Shown here: one piece after another, positions 1-11,699 of the stretch
Position numbering within the stretch: position 1 is the stretch's first letter
Layout: every line of letters begins with the position of its first letter
Source: Sacculina carcini
Lineage: Eukaryota; Arthropoda; Thecostraca; Sacculinidae
Reading direction: 5' to 3'
Assembly: GCA_916048095.2 (NCBI GenBank)
Contig: OU696572.1
Location: 4,731,362-4,795,361, forward strand
DNA length: 64,000 nucleotides
Program-made: the position numbers and the translations under genes
The notes under the pieces: model-generated
What the model was told of the DNA's origin: nothing
The model's input: the letters and a program-made list of their open reading frames with translations, nothing else
Database searches by the model: none

Positions 1-240
1 GACGATTCAACGTTGATCACCATTTGTGGGGATTAGTCACAGATGCATATTATTAAGTTTATGTGTGTGAATGTTTCAGCTTCTAAATACACATTCAGTG
101 TATTTAGCGTCATCATACTTATTGTCGTGGCAAATACACGAACAAAACAAACACCTGGGACGAATATCTGCACCAATATATTACAAAATGGCTGAACCGA
201 ACGATACAAAAACTACAACAACAACGACGAGACCTGCGTA

Positions 241-424
241 CAGAGCCGTTGCGAGAAATTATGCCCCCCCCCCCCCCCCCGAAGGCAACACTTGGGGCCC
301 CCATTGTGAATATTGAATGCATTTATTAGACATAATCACATAATACGTGAAGCAAAGGGGCCCCTCAACATTCGGCCCCCCCCCCCCCGGCCGGGGGTTA
401 CGGGGGGCGGTTGCTACGGCCCTG
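241..424. mobile_element. hAT-type MITE with internal poly-C tracts
   Basis: This is a 184-bp non-autonomous DNA transposon. The left end reads CAGAGCCGTTGCGA and the right end, read inward, CAGGGCCGTAGCAA, a 14-bp terminal inverted repeat with three mismatches. The 8-bp sequence cctgcgta lies at 233-240 and again at 425-432 as an exact target duplication. An 8-bp duplication with CAG-starting ends fits the hAT superfamily. The interior holds two long C tracts (about 263-280 and 376-388) and codes for nothing; short frames across it are spurious. Confidence 0.86.
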
Positions 425-432
425 CCTGCGTA

Positions 433-831
433 TCCACGCTGCCAAATATACGCACGACCCACATGAATTATAAAGCCGTCAATCAACATCAATGCAAATA
501 AAATGAATAATGGAAAATGAGAGTGACACATATACACATGACGCACATGACGCATCTGGTTTATGTGCTTCCTCATGTTTAACTCAATCTGCTCACACTT
601 AAATATGCAATGTATATTTGCTTTGCAATTATATATAGTTATCGATGGATATAGATGTTTTGTTTATAGAATTCCGCCGCATATATAATATCTAGAATTG
701 TCTTTCACGGATCATCGCGCTCATTGTCGTTCTGCCTACTATTGTAGCTGCTCTCCGATCATATCAAAACACTTCTGCTGAATTTGGTCAGAAACGAATG
801 AGCGAGAGCTGGTTTAACTGAATGTTTTCAG
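433..831. other. AT-rich host non-coding sequence before the first exon
   Basis: No coding or repeat feature was recognised. The last 20 bases form a plausible 3' splice region: a branch-like taactga at about 815-821 and then ttttcag ending at 831. Confidence 0.5.
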
Positions 832-935
832 GATCATGCGACTTCTGGCTGGACTGGCAGGATACGTCGGACCCTCGCTATGGTGACGTCGAAGCTGAAA
901 TGCTGCCGTGGTGGAGAGACGATCTCTGTCCAGGG
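832..935 (+). CDS. Host exon: N-terminal half of a WxxW (mucin-2/CILP type) domain
   Basis: This is an internal exon of a host gene on the plus strand. It follows ttttcag at 831 and ends before a GTGCGT donor at 936. The first two bases complete a codon from the previous exon (phase 1 entry). The frame then reads CDFWLDWQD, PRYGDVEAE and a late Cys in DDLCPG. This matches the first half of the Mucin2_WxxW domain family: a W-x2-W start, an acidic D-x-P-like stretch, GDxE, then a Cys. WxxW domains occur in secreted mucins and cartilage intermediate layer proteins, so an extracellular product is expected. The rest of the domain is in the exon at 30242-30410. A stronger-looking donor at 944 (GTGAGT) would give a phase that does not fit that exon. 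Family assignment is from memory of the consensus, not a search. Confidence 0.72.
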
Positions 936-2189
936 GTGCGTATGTGAGTGTATGTGTGTGTATATTTGTATGTAGCAGTGGAATTAGTAGTATAATGTTT
1001 TTTGCCTATACACAAACACAAATAAGTATGAAACCGTACCAAAACAATACACTATACTCTGTCAGGACATAGGCTTTTTAGATAACTACAGCAATGTTCT
1101 CAGAATTTCTGACCATTTACAAAAACAAATATGAAAGCAGTGAAGTAAGACTGTAAGACAACAATATCATGAAGTAATTTCGTGCACCCATAGTTTATCC
1201 ATCATACGTATAAAATAGTATTACCATATCATAACATTTATCATAGTGTAATGGGGAGCAGTGTATGCATGAAAACACGCACATACAAATAATTAAATAG
1301 CTTAATCATGCCATCAAGTGTTCACTAGTTTGACTGTACAGTGTGTAAATGGTCCTACATCTTGAGTGAAGAGTGAACAATTTGATTGGCGTAGAAGTGG
1401 ATTGTGATTTCAATTTAGCTTTTAGAGTGTTTCACAGTTCCGAAGGGAAAATACCATTGATAAATACGAGTAATTATGTATGGTGGCTTAGTCAGATTCA
1501 CATTATTTCTTTGGGAATTTAAGGAATCAGCTTGAACTTTAAAGAAATGACAAATATTGCTCAATGATTTTAATATGTGATTTAATGTGATTGTGCATGA
1601 CGCATGTTCTTGATTGTACATAGTGAGTGAGAGAGTAAGAGATTGTGTGTGAGAGTGTGTTAATGTGTGCTGCGCCTTCGCGTTTTGTATGGTTTACTGT
1701 GTGTATGCTTATCAGTGAGTGATTTGCGTTCGCGTTCCGTGTAGTTGACTATGTATGTGTATATAGATGTATGCGTGTGTGCTCGTATTTATGTGTCTCG
1801 CGTTAGCAGTGACTTGAATATGTCCCGCGGCGTCGAGCACGTGACCAGCTCGCTACTGATTGGTTGCGAAAGTTGCTGCGTGTAAGTGCGATTGTCCTAA
1901 CAGATAGTGTCTGAGTGTGATATATGACGACGTGATTATGAATATGGTGAGGAGTTGTACTTAAGGGTCGTTAGTGGAGTGAAGTATTTTAGGGGGGTGT
2001 TAGGTAGTGATGCTCCCGCGCTCCTGTCTGTAGATATATTCTAATAATTGTGAAAGGTTTACGGATCTGAATATATTTAGAAAGATAAATTACTTATGCA
2101 TGTTCCCTAGTTCTTCCATTCTCTGGTGGGTGAGAATTTGCCAAGCATAATCATTTGTTTACATAATTGTAAAGAGGTGTTTTAAAACT
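936..2189 (+). other. Intron sequence with no recognised element
   Basis: This stretch is AT-rich with short TG-rich runs. No open frame resembles a known protein and no repeat ends were recognised. Confidence 0.5.
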
Positions 2190-2503
2190 TGTGGTGTTAC
2201 ATTTAATTGTGTTGTACTGTCAATTGACCTATCGGGTCGGTGACCTTGAGTTGAGGACTACTTGGTATGCATGCGCGTGTGCGTGTGCGTGTGTCAGTTA
2301 GCTTGTGCGTACGTATGGGGCTACGACCATTTACGCCAACGTACCAATGGATCCAACGCTTACTGAGATGCGATGAACACCGAGCGATAGCCACGATGCT
2401 ACAGGCCGTGAGTGAATCTGACAGTGGCGTATCTAGGGACTGAGTTATGTGAGTGATCATCTTTGACAATTTATATCAGCTGTGAAGTTTATGGTAGGGT
2501 AGG

Positions 2504-2766
2504 TGTAGTTGAGTGTTTTGTGTGCTTGTGTGTGACTTACTGTGCGCATGCGTGTGTTGTGTGGTCAAGGTTGCGTGGAGGTCACGGTGTTTGTGTGTGT
2601 GTGGGTGTGAGTGAGCGCTCGTGTGCACGAGGGTGTGTGTGTTTTCGATCTGCGTGATGGTCGGATTGTGTTGCGGCGGTGTGTACGCATGGTTGTGGTT
2701 GTTGTGTGTGTAATTACACTGTGTGCATTGCCTGCTGGTTCACCGCTAAATTTTACTTTTTACTAC
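2504..2766 (+). repeat. Left LTR of element A
   Basis: It begins TGTAGTTGAG and ends TTTTTACTACA. It is followed at once by AGTCATTTCGGCG, the presumed primer-binding site, which lacks the usual TGG start. Confidence 0.82.
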
Positions 2767-5633
2767 AAGTCATTTCGGCGTCAGCTGTGTGCGCGCTCAA
2801 ATGACCGTTTAGCTCGCGGAAGTCGAGCACTGGTCAACTCGATTGCGGCCTTTCCGGCGGGCAACCATAAGCGGCACTAGGCCACGTACCTCTTCATGCT
2901 GGGTTGAGTCGTACGGCACCAACCATCTCTGCTCAATCGACGAAGTCAGTTCAGCATCGTACTCTTGACGCTCGCAATCACGCACATGGTACTGCGCCGT
3001 TGCGTTGCGCAGGCACTCTGGACCGGCAGACTGAGCCCACTTCCACTGCACGCGCCACTGTCGTTTCTGTGGCTCAAATATGGTTTAATAATCCGGCGCG
3101 TTGAAGGAGAGGCTGGCAGACTCCCGCGCAGCGCCGCCGCAAAAACTGACTGCCGAAGGCGACTGCACGTCAACACCACCAAGTGCTTGGATGCCCGACA
3201 TACCAAGGATTATGTCAAAGCCAAGCTGAGGAGTGTACACAACCAGCGCCGCCAACTCCGCACTCTGACATTGCGGAGCCTCCACAGTGAGCCGACCGGT
3301 GCCCTCACACACAAGCCTGGCATCACCCAACGTTGCAAGTGAGACGGTCCGCTTCTGCCAACTGTGGCAGCACGACACATGCACGATGTTGTCTGTACAG
3401 CCAGTATCCACCAACGCGCGGCGCGGTTTGCCTCTGACGTGCAGCTGCACCACTGGCAGAGCAGCACTGATCGCCGGAGAGAATACACCGGTGCAGACGT
3501 GCCCATTGTTTCCTTGTCTCTTCGGACAGCTGGCCAGCCGATGCACGGTGCTCCCACATATCCAGCAACGCCGTCTCCACGGCCGTGCACTCGCCCTTTT
3601 CCTTGCTCCAGTGCGTGCTGAGTCGGCACCAGCGGGATGTTCGCCGCGACCTGCAGCAACGACAGACAGGCGCTCGTCGCTCAGCATGGCGCGTGCACGA
3701 CACAACATGTTATCCAAGTCTGGGCCTTCGGCCCTCGACCCTGCACGAATCATCTGTCGTACGCTATCCGGCAGGCCTGCCACGAATGCGCAGCACAACG
3801 CGCTGTCCGGTACACCGCCGAACAGTGTGGCTAGTCGCCTTAAATCCGCCAAAAATACATCGGGGGCGCAAGCGGCGCGTCAACGAGATGACATCCGGCT
3901 GGGACGACGTCACTCACGACGCAGGACTACGAGGGCAGCTGGACCAGGTGGCTGCACGTCTAAAAAGCGAAGACCCAGCGCGCGGGCCGTGGTCGGTGTG
4001 CGGCCGTCGTGCTGTCGTCTGGTGCGATACCAGCTCGCTGGCCGCGGGTGTTGCAGTGGAAGTGCCAGGCAGAGGTATTATCGAGGATGCTAGCTGGCTG
4101 CGGAAACCGGACGATTGCAGCCATATAAATATGGCCGAGCTGGATGCCGCCATTCGCGGTGTGAACTTGGCAATCGCGTGGCAGATGCGTGAGGTCGATT
4201 TGTGCATAGATTCGGCCACGGTCCACCGCTAGCTGAGCAATGCCATCCGCGGTCGCGCCAGGCTGCGAACAAAAGCCAGCAATGAGATGCTGATTCGCCG
4301 ACGGGTCGATGTGATTCGGCAGTTAGTGACTGAATTTGACCTGAAGATTATCGTGAAGCTGGTGCGCACGGCGGAGAACAAGGCTGATGCGCTGACCAGG
4401 GTGCCACGTGAGTGGTTGGCCCGTGCTGATACTGCTGCAGACCAGAAATCGACAGCTGTTGTGGCGGCAGCAGCGTGGTCGCGGCAGCAGATAGCCGACG
4501 TTCATGCCAACGCTGGGCACCCGGGCGTGCGACGCACGCTGTATTTCGCGAAGCGCGAAATCTCACCGCGTGTCTCACGTGCGGATGTCCAGGCGGTTGT
4601 GAGCAGCTGTGATGTGTGTCGCTCTGTGGATCCAGCGCCCGCAAAATGGCGACACGGCGAACTCAGCGTGCAGGACAATTGGTCGCGCCTCGCAGTTGAC
4701 GTGACTCATCACGGCCGCCAGCACTACCTGTCTGTGGTAGACTGCGGCCCGTCGCGTTTCAGCGTGTGGCGGCCATTACACAGGCCGGATGCAGCCTCTG
4801 CCGTCGAACAGCTGCAGCAGGTGTTTTACGAGCGCGGCGGTTGCGTCGAACTACTGTGCGACAATGATACCATATTCCGCAGCCGCTGCTTCGCCGCTTT
4901 TGCTGCCAGCTGGAACGTTGGCCTGCGCTTTCGGGCCGCGCACGCGCCGAGCGGCAATGCAATTGTTGAGCGCAATCACCGGACGATGAAGGTGCTGGCG
5001 GCGCGGAAGCAGTGCAGCATTGCTGAAGCCGTGCATATTTATAACGTGACGCCGCGTGATTCGTCACCTGCGCCTGCTGCCGTCGTCTACACATACCCGG
5101 TGAGAGACTGTGTGCGTGCAGCTGAGTCTGTAGCCGTCGGTAGCGACAACAACTCTGACCGGCGGCAGCAAAGCGGAGGGGCGCCGTATCGCGCTGGTGA
5201 TAGAGTGTGGGTGCGACAGCGAGGCACGCGTTGCACGGAGCAGTCGCGAGCTGGCCGCGTCACTGACGTTGTATCCGAGCAAGTTGTGACTGTGCACGGG
5301 ATGCCGCGTCACGTACGCGACGTTTGGCCGCGCTACTGCTCTGGTGGTAGCGACAACGTAGACGTCGGCATCGATGAGGACGATGCTACTGGGCCACTGC
5401 TGATTGTGACGAACCTGCCAGGTAGTGATGACGTCGGACAGGCAGAGCATGCAAGCCAGGCCGTTGTCAGTGAGTCAGCTGCCCAGCCTCCTGCAGACGG
5501 AGGCACTGCAGGCCCGGTTGTGGGGCTGCGTCGCAGCACGCGAGATCGACGACCTCCGGCCCGTTATTGCGAGTGTGCTGAGTGATGTGATGAGCGCGGT
5601 GTTTATGTGTTGTGATAGAATATCATGGGGAGG

Positions 5634-5901
5634 TGTAGTTGAGTGTTGTGTGCTTGTGTGTGACTTACTGTGCGCATGCGTATGTTGTGTGGTCAAGGTT
5701 GCGTGGAGGTCACGGTGTTTGTGTGTGTGTGTGTGTGGGTGTGAGTGAGCGGTCGTGTGCACGAGAGTGTGTGTGTTTTCGATCTGCGTGATGGTCGGAT
5801 TGTGTTGCGGCGGTGTTTACGCATGGTTGTGGTTGTTGTGTGTGTAATTACACTGTGGGCATTGCCTGCTGGTTCACCGCTAAATTTTACTTTTTGCTAC
5901 A
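5634..5901 (+). repeat. Right LTR of element A
   Basis: This is a direct copy of 2504-2766. It follows a short purine-rich tract and ends TTTTTGCTACA. Confidence 0.82.
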
Positions 5902-6000
5902 TTAGGTTAGCTTTGGGTAGGTTAGGTTAGAAAATGTTTGGTTGGGTTAGGTGGGTTATATTGGGTTAGACTTGGTTAGTTTAGGCTCTGTATACCTCTA
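5902..6000. repeat. TTAGG-like degenerate repeat tract
   Basis: Several TTAGG or GGGTTAG-like units are spread over about 90 bp just right of element A, and tagggtagg stands just left of it. They resemble interstitial telomere-type repeats but are too irregular to be a true telomeric array. Confidence 0.55.
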
Positions 6001-7039
6001 ATGAGGTTCGGATATAACATACAGCTAATAAATATAGCTTATAGCTTAGATTATAGCTTCTGCTTATAGATGGTCACTCGCATATTTAAGTTTCTAGATA
6101 CGCCACTGTCAGATTCACTCACGGCCGGTGAGTCATCGCTCGGCCGGTGTTCATCGCATCGTATCAGCGTTTGACCAGATGGTACGCTGGATCACTTGGT
6201 ACTAGAGCCTGTAAACAAATACGGCTCTAGTACATTCGGCTCTAGTATGTGTTTACAGTACAATAAAGCCAACGTTTCTCGATTCGAGTGTGTTGGTCAC
6301 TTCAATATATCGTGCTGTAAACATGGAGAAATACTTGCGTCCTGCACCGCTTGACATCGGTCGTGACTCGACAGACGCCGAGGATCAGTGGTCAATATGG
6401 TACGAGGATTTCAAGTCTTTTTGTGCTGTCATTGCGCCAGAAATACGACCAGACCAATTGTCACTGCTGCACTGCTGTGGCCGTTAAGCTTTACAAGTTG
6501 ATCAAGAATTTACAGAGCTATGAGACGGTCATAGACTTATTGAGGTCCAGGTTTGTGAAACCCAAGAGCGAGGTGTTTTAAAGACACAAGCTGACAACTT
6601 GCAGCTTGTCACTGGACATGTGGTGAGTCACTGGAAATGTTCAGGGACAATTTAAATACTCTGGCAGCCGAATGTGTGTTCAAAGCTTGCACTGCTACTG
6701 AAGCCGAATAATAGGCTATTCATGATGCGTTCATAACATGCATATACTCCAACGCCATCAGAGAGAGAGAGAGAGAGTTTATTGACCACAGTGTACACAA
6801 ATGATTTTACATTGATAATACATACAATAACATATACATATACACACAGTTCCATACTTGCAATGCAGTACCATCGCAGTCCATCATTGTGGCACAACGT
6901 GCTTTCATGTCTACGTGACTCCGCATGAACAACAAAGTGACATACCTAATAGCATAAGAAGAACAACAATGAGCTATTTTCAACAAATTCCGGTTACACT
7001 TAATATAGACTTAAAATATAAAATACGGTCTTACAACTC

Positions 7040-10000
7040 TTAAAATGGGAAGATGTTCCATCGAATAGATTCTCCATCGCATCCAACTCTATCCCATCCC
7101 TCGCATGACGTGATATCGGGCAATCCTCTATAAGATGTTTTTCTGTCTGAACCATGCCACACACACACACACAATCGCTCTTCCATGGGTAGTCTCCCTT
7201 TACCCCTCCTGTTCCATCTACCAATCTCGATGCTTAAACTATGCGCTGAGACTCGTAATTGTGTGAAAGCTCTCCTATACCGATCATCCACCGAGTGCCT
7301 TCCCCTGTAAATGTCGTAAACATCGAGGGTGGGATTAATTTCTAAATAGGCCACACACAGGGAACCGCTCAATGACAACACACTCTTGTGCACTTCCGCC
7401 ATTTGGTCCCGCTTGGTAGGCACGATTCGCATCCGTAAAGCAACGCCGATACAAGTGCAGCATCGAACACCCTGCGCTTCACAATAAACGGGATGTCATT
7501 GTTCTTGCTTATAAAGGCTACAAACTTAAGCACATGTCCTATTTTGACATTCGTATGTATTTTTATTGCACTTGAGACTGAACCACTGCAGGTGAAGACG
7601 GAGCCGAGATATACATAATGGGAACATGGATCAATGACAATCCCGCCTACCTGCATCGGCTCGCTATCGCTTTCGGCGCCATTTATAACGAAAAATTGGT
7701 TTTCCCGGTGTTGATTTTTATCCAGTATTCTTCGCAAAAAGACTTTAAGCTTCAATCTTGTCCTTCAATCCTTCCCTAGTTGTTGCTACCAATACAATAT
7801 CGTCCATCATCACTAGGGCATGCAACCAGCCTGAATAACAGTCTGGATCGCATTTCCTCTTCATCATTTTCACAAGCTCATTCATGTAAATTGTAAACAA
7901 GACATAAGAGGTCGGCGAGCCCTGCCTAACCCCTACTGATGCAGTCACGGTAGCACCCTCAATAATTGATTCAGTCACACGATACATGGCCACAAGCGCT
8001 CCCAACATTCTTCTTCCGCACCCGATCCTCTTCAAGATGTCAAACAGCTTCTCACGAGGAACACTATCGTACGCCTTGCTAAAGTCAACAAAAGCCACAA
8101 AAAGCTTCTTTCTTTTTCTACACGCCATGTCGGTCAGGAGCCGCAGAGATACGATATGTTATATGCAACTACGCTTGCTCTGAGCCCCCGCCTGTTCGCC
8201 AAGCGGACAAAACAACTTATTCAGTCGACTGCACAGACCCATATCATACAACTTGCTTATGGCATTTATCACGCTTATTCCTCTGTAATTATCTGTATTC
8301 GATCTGTCACCTCCTTCGAAAATTGTGAACATTTTTGCTTGATTCCACGCTTTGGGGTACACGCTCGAGTCAAACACCGCGTTGAACAGAGAGATGATGA
8401 CAGGGTGCCACTGTGCGGGCAACATTGTAAGTAAATCTGGACGGACGCCATCAGGTCCGCATGCTCTATCGGCCTTCAATTTTCTTATCTGACACTCAAC
8501 CTCTTGGGGAGTGATTGGGTCGTCCAACACAGGTATTGTAACATAAGTGTGCACCTGCAAAACAGGTGGAGCAGAGCTGGGGTTCAACACACCTTCAAAA
8601 TGATCCTTAAATTCCTCCCCACTCGGACACGTTTTTTTCTCGTTATCAGATCCGAGATCTCCTTTCCAGCTAATAGCCTTCCATACCCTTGCGTCATCGC
8701 TGTATTCCAACAACCTCTCCCATCTTCCTACATTCTGGCTGTCTCTGGTCTCAGTCCTCTGTGAACACTGGCTAATTCTCGCGCATTCATACAGATCGTC
8801 AGACACGCTTATTGCAAACGCATTAACGTCCTCATTCCCATGGACGACAGGTAACCCTAAACGTGATAAGGTTTCTACCAGCGGTCTTTCATTATGTTTT
8901 GAAACACAACTGGCCTCCTCGCGACAGTACGCCTCGTACCACAATCGTCTAACATTGCATAGTCTCCAAGTATTGACGCTCTCCCCAGAATGTTGTTCAA
9001 ACATGTACCGAAGCTCCCAGTGAAACACCAATCGGTGCATGGTCTGACGGTAGCTCTTCTCCAATAACTCGGAATTCATCAACATGCTCCACTATATTCG
9101 GGGAGACTAGACATGTGTCTAATTCAGATATCCATTCCTTTCCGGTACGTCTTACAACTTCCGTAGTGTCTGTCTCCAAATCGCAAGTTATTCAGAACAA
9201 AAAGTTTGTTTTTCAAGCAGATACCCGACAGAGGCACCTCAACATTATCGTTCATACGAGCTACGTCATCAATGTCTGGATATGAATTCGGCATATTTGG
9301 CATTTCGTACATTTTGGCCAGTTCTTGTATCGCTCTCCCAAACCTAGCGTTCAAATCACCCATAATCACAAAGCCGTTCCTCATATATTTAAACATAATC
9401 TTTTCCTGAATGGCAGCAAAAGAAGCATGATAGTAATAATGAGAGTCTATAACAAAGTAATAATCAGACCAGTTTTCTATCTGTCAGTTTACTCATTTTT
9501 TTTCTCTCACTTTCTCAGTTTACGTTCGCGTTCTTTCGCGGTCTGCTTGTGCAGCTGTCGTTAGGCTAATTTATGTGTTAGGGCGACGCCAGTAGTACAC
9601 TGCGCCTGATATGCTTGGCAACGTGTGACCGTTGATTAATTATCTTTTTTGTCTGTCTGACTTGGCCGAGCAGATCGTGGTAACACGCGTATGTACAGTC
9701 AGAACATGTTTGGAAATAGCTTGTGTCCCGGTTGTGTAGTTCGCGCTGTTTGGCCAGCTGGCATTGCTTGTGGTATATGGTGCCAACGACATGTGTTCGT
9801 AGGTATATAAACCGGGGTTTACTAAGAATAGGGGCTGTACTTGGGGGGAGGATGCTTGGTTGGGCGGTACTTGGGCGGTGCTTGGTGGCTGGGTCGGTTG
9901 GTATTAGTTTGAGTTGGACTAGCGACGTGCGAGGTAGGACTCACCACTCACGCAGGCAAGCCGTAATTAATTCATTAGATTTAAGAATAGCTTTAAGGTA

Positions 10001-10518
10001 GATTGACTGATTGCTGAAAATATACAATTCAACTTCGACTGGGTGATCATTACTTGTTATCGCGGCCACAAAATCAAGAGGAACTATCAACACATCACGA
10101 TTAGCCGAACGACAAAGATCAACATCTCAACATATCACTATCGTTACAGAGTCACACGGAGGAACATAGCAAAACCAAACATTACTCCCTCAAAACACAT
10201 CATTTACAGCCACATTTGATCTCCAATGCTAACATCCACATCATGTATATATTCCCTAATACTATTTCCTATCAGAACCACTATACCACCCCGTTCCGCT
10301 GCGCCCATCGCTTATCCCCTATACGGTATATAGCCATGCATACACACAGGCAGCGATGTGTTAACTTCACTCAAAGCTATAACATCATACTCTCTTAACA
10401 TACTACTCACACGTGACTTCTCCAACTTTGTACATGCACCATTTACGTTCCATGAAACCATTTTAATTCGTACATGCCTTATACACTGCGGCTTACCTAG
10501 AAATAAGACGGATTCCAC
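7040..10518 (-). pseudogene. LINE ORF2 (APE endonuclease, RT), interrupted
   Basis: The product would nick target DNA and reverse-transcribe its own RNA. The endonuclease starts with VSWNVNGACTKLEKS and IALSEV near 10460-10370, continues through RGGIVVLIGNS near 10240, and after the solo LTR resumes with HASFAAIQEK and MGDLNARFG near 9440-9340. RT blocks are DNYRGISVINAISKLYD near 8270, VAFVDFSKAYDS near 8100, GVRQGSP near 7920, and MMDDIVL at the catalytic site near 7800, where the usual first residues F/Y-A-D-D are changed to M-D-D. The C-terminus has CVCGMVQTEKHLIEDC (about 7170-7120). Several frame changes and stops separate the pieces, for example near 9090, 8150 and 7750, so the enzyme is dead. 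Confidence 0.72.
9448..10148. repeat. Solo LTR nested in the LINE endonuclease
   Basis: A 701-bp insert is flanked by GAGTC at 9443-9447 and 10149-10153. Its plus-strand ends are TATAACAAAG and ATCGTTACA, an imperfect TA/TG...CA arrangement with short inverted ends. The LINE endonuclease reading resumes on each side. A TATA-like tatataaacc lies near 9803-9812, which suggests plus-strand orientation. No internal element genes are present, hence a solo LTR. Its family was not identified. Confidence 0.68.
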
Positions 10519-11198
10519 TTGTCAATTACATCATGATTTCTGTAGATCTTGCGTTCTCGGGTATCCAGCCTTATCTCACAGCCGACGTTCTCCGGCGTCT
10601 CCTTCTCGCGCCTTTCCGAGTCCCGCAGTCGCTGCCATTGTCTCCTCACACTCGGCTGAACATCCTTTTTTACATATATCTTGGAATAGATCTCTCCAGA
10701 TGTTTTCAGGCACTTCGAGTTCTCCAGGACTCGGCGCCGTGTCTCCGGGTCGGGTACGGTGATTAGCATTGGCCGATTCCGTCGTTGACCTCCACCCGCT
10801 GCACCAAGTCGCCTTCCACGGCACCACCGCACTCCCTTTACACCCATCTTCGTCCACAGCCGTTTCAGCTTGTCCTCATCCGTAGACGCACCGTCCAGTT
10901 GCCCATTTTTATCGGCAGGCCCAAGTATCACCAGATTCGACTCCCTTTCTTTTCGGTCAACATTCTCTAAGTACATCTGCTGCCTGGGGATTATATCCGC
11001 TTGTTTGTCCACCCTATCACTCAATTCCGCCAAATTTTTTCCAACCAAGCTATCTGGGGACATCATAGTCCTTTTCAGATTTGCAGCTTCGGTCATGACC
11101 GCATCCAATTTGTCCTCCAGCGCCTTCACCATCGGTAACCCTTCCTGCCTCTGAGCGGACAGAATCTCGTCAACCAATTCTTCTTTATTCACTCTCAT
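10497..11198 (-). CDS. LINE ORF1 protein (coiled coil plus RRM-like), 233 residues
   Basis: This is the RNA-binding ORF1 product of the nested LINE. Residues about 1-85 are rich in heptad-like charged and Leu/Val residues with a VDKQADII stretch, a likely coiled coil. Residues about 86-180 start with ERESNLVILG and contain RRNRPMLITVPD and KIYVKKD, which resemble the RRM-like fold of LINE ORF1 proteins (usual start R-E-x-N-L-V-I-x-G). The frame is uninterrupted from an ATG at 11198. The stop overlaps the start of the endonuclease frame by about 20 bases, a usual LINE ORF1/ORF2 junction. Function is inferred from family resemblance only. Confidence 0.68.
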   Translation of the reverse strand: MRVNKEELVDEILSAQRQEGLPMVKALEDKLDAVMTEAANLKRTMMSPDSLVGKNLAELSDRVDKQADIIPRQQMYLENVDRKERESNLVILGPADKNGQLDGASTDEDKLKRLWTKMGVKGVRWCRGRRLGAAGGGQRRNRPMLITVPDPETRRRVLENSKCLKTSGEIYSKIYVKKDVQPSVRRQWQRLRDSERREKETPENVGCEIRLDTRERKIYRNHDVIDKWNPSYF

Positions 11199-11699
11199 TA
11201 GTTGTGTCTAGTTCATTTCTGGAAGTCGTTTGGCCATTATTACTTGTGCACCCACCTGATTCGTTGCGTTCACACAAGTACATCAGTATGAAGACCACTG
11301 TCAAACTGGATCACACAAACACACGTCCGTACACGGCGAAGTCACAAATCAGACAACGACTGCTGGAGAACCGCTCACTTAACCTATCATCTGCAATAAG
11401 ACAAGCACGATCATTGGAGATGGCACAGCTACATTCTGCCTCATTCTCAGCCGCACCTGGTGCAGCTGCCCCTCGGATTAGCCCTCCGCTTGTGACTGAG
11501 AGTTCTGATACTACAGATCACGCGAACGTTGTGGCCAGTAGCAGTGCTGCTGTCGTTCACTGTCAGAAGCGCTTTTTCTGCGGAGGTGCTACACATTATA
11601 GGTATATCTGCCCGGCCAATAATGTATCATGCGCGAAATGTCAAAAGATAGGACATTTCGCTCGCGCCTGCAGATCGGGAATGCGACGACGACCTTCTC

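Larger units (their letters stand above)
2504..5901 (+). mobile_element. Ty3/gypsy-like LTR element A (fossil, rearranged)
   Basis: Direct LTRs lie at 2504-2766 and 5634-5901, start TGTAGTTGAG and end CTACA. They differ by about six substitutions plus small length differences by eye (around 2-3 percent), so the insertion is fairly recent. A purine run (tcatggggagg) sits just before the right LTR. Parts: gag tail, zinc knuckle and protease (ALVDTGCTDNIV) at 3085-3852 on the minus strand; start of RT at 2809-3051 on the minus strand; RNase H at about 3880-4232 and integrase at 4287-5585 on the plus strand (HHCC around HANAGHPG to CDVC, then D, D, E). Parts on opposite strands mean the interior is rearranged; about three or four breaks overall. 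The flanks gtagg and ttagg are a near-match target duplication within TTAGG-like DNA. Same lineage as C, D and G. Confidence 0.8.
2341..6196. mobile_element. TIR or foldback element split by element A
   Basis: A stretch of about 95 bp at 2341-2437 recurs in inverted orientation at 6104-6196. Both arms start from a GTACCA-type end and share TAGATACGCCACTGTCAG and CGATGAACACCG. With element A removed, the unit would be roughly 450 bp, non-coding, with a TTAGG-like core. I could not define a target duplication. It sits inside the left LTR of element B. The superfamily is not assigned. Confidence 0.6.
6763..11347 (-). mobile_element. LINE inserted in element B, with target duplication ATCAGA
   Basis: This non-LTR retrotransposon is flanked by ATCAGA at 6757-6762 and 11348-11353. 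Its 5' end is on the right. ORF1 is at 10497-11198. The ORF2 parts in order are endonuclease (10518 down to about 10154, then 9440 to about 9000), reverse transcriptase (about 9085 to 7369) and a C-terminal Cys/His region (about 7220-7040). The 3' end carries AATAAA followed by a CT run (6761-6780 on the plus strand). A solo LTR at 9448-10148 splits the endonuclease. ORF2 is in several frames, so the copy is dead. The clade is uncertain; the YLGSVFT and ALLYGCES blocks and an ORF1 with a coiled coil are compatible with RTE- or L1-like groups. Confidence 0.8.

Noticed and set aside
259-576. Overlapping Gly/Pro-rich open frames on both strands near the window start
   Set aside because: They arise from poly-C tracts of the hAT MITE and have no domain content.
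944-949. GTGAGT as donor for the first WxxW exon
   Set aside because: It is a stronger consensus, but the resulting phase does not fit the acceptor at 30242, while the donor at 936 does.
2463-2880. Val/Cys-rich frames near 2.5 kb and their twins at 5.4-5.9 kb
   Set aside because: They are translations of the TG-rich LTRs of element A.
5902-6000. True telomere or chromosome end
   Set aside because: The units are irregular, about 90 bp only, and flanked by ordinary sequence on both sides.
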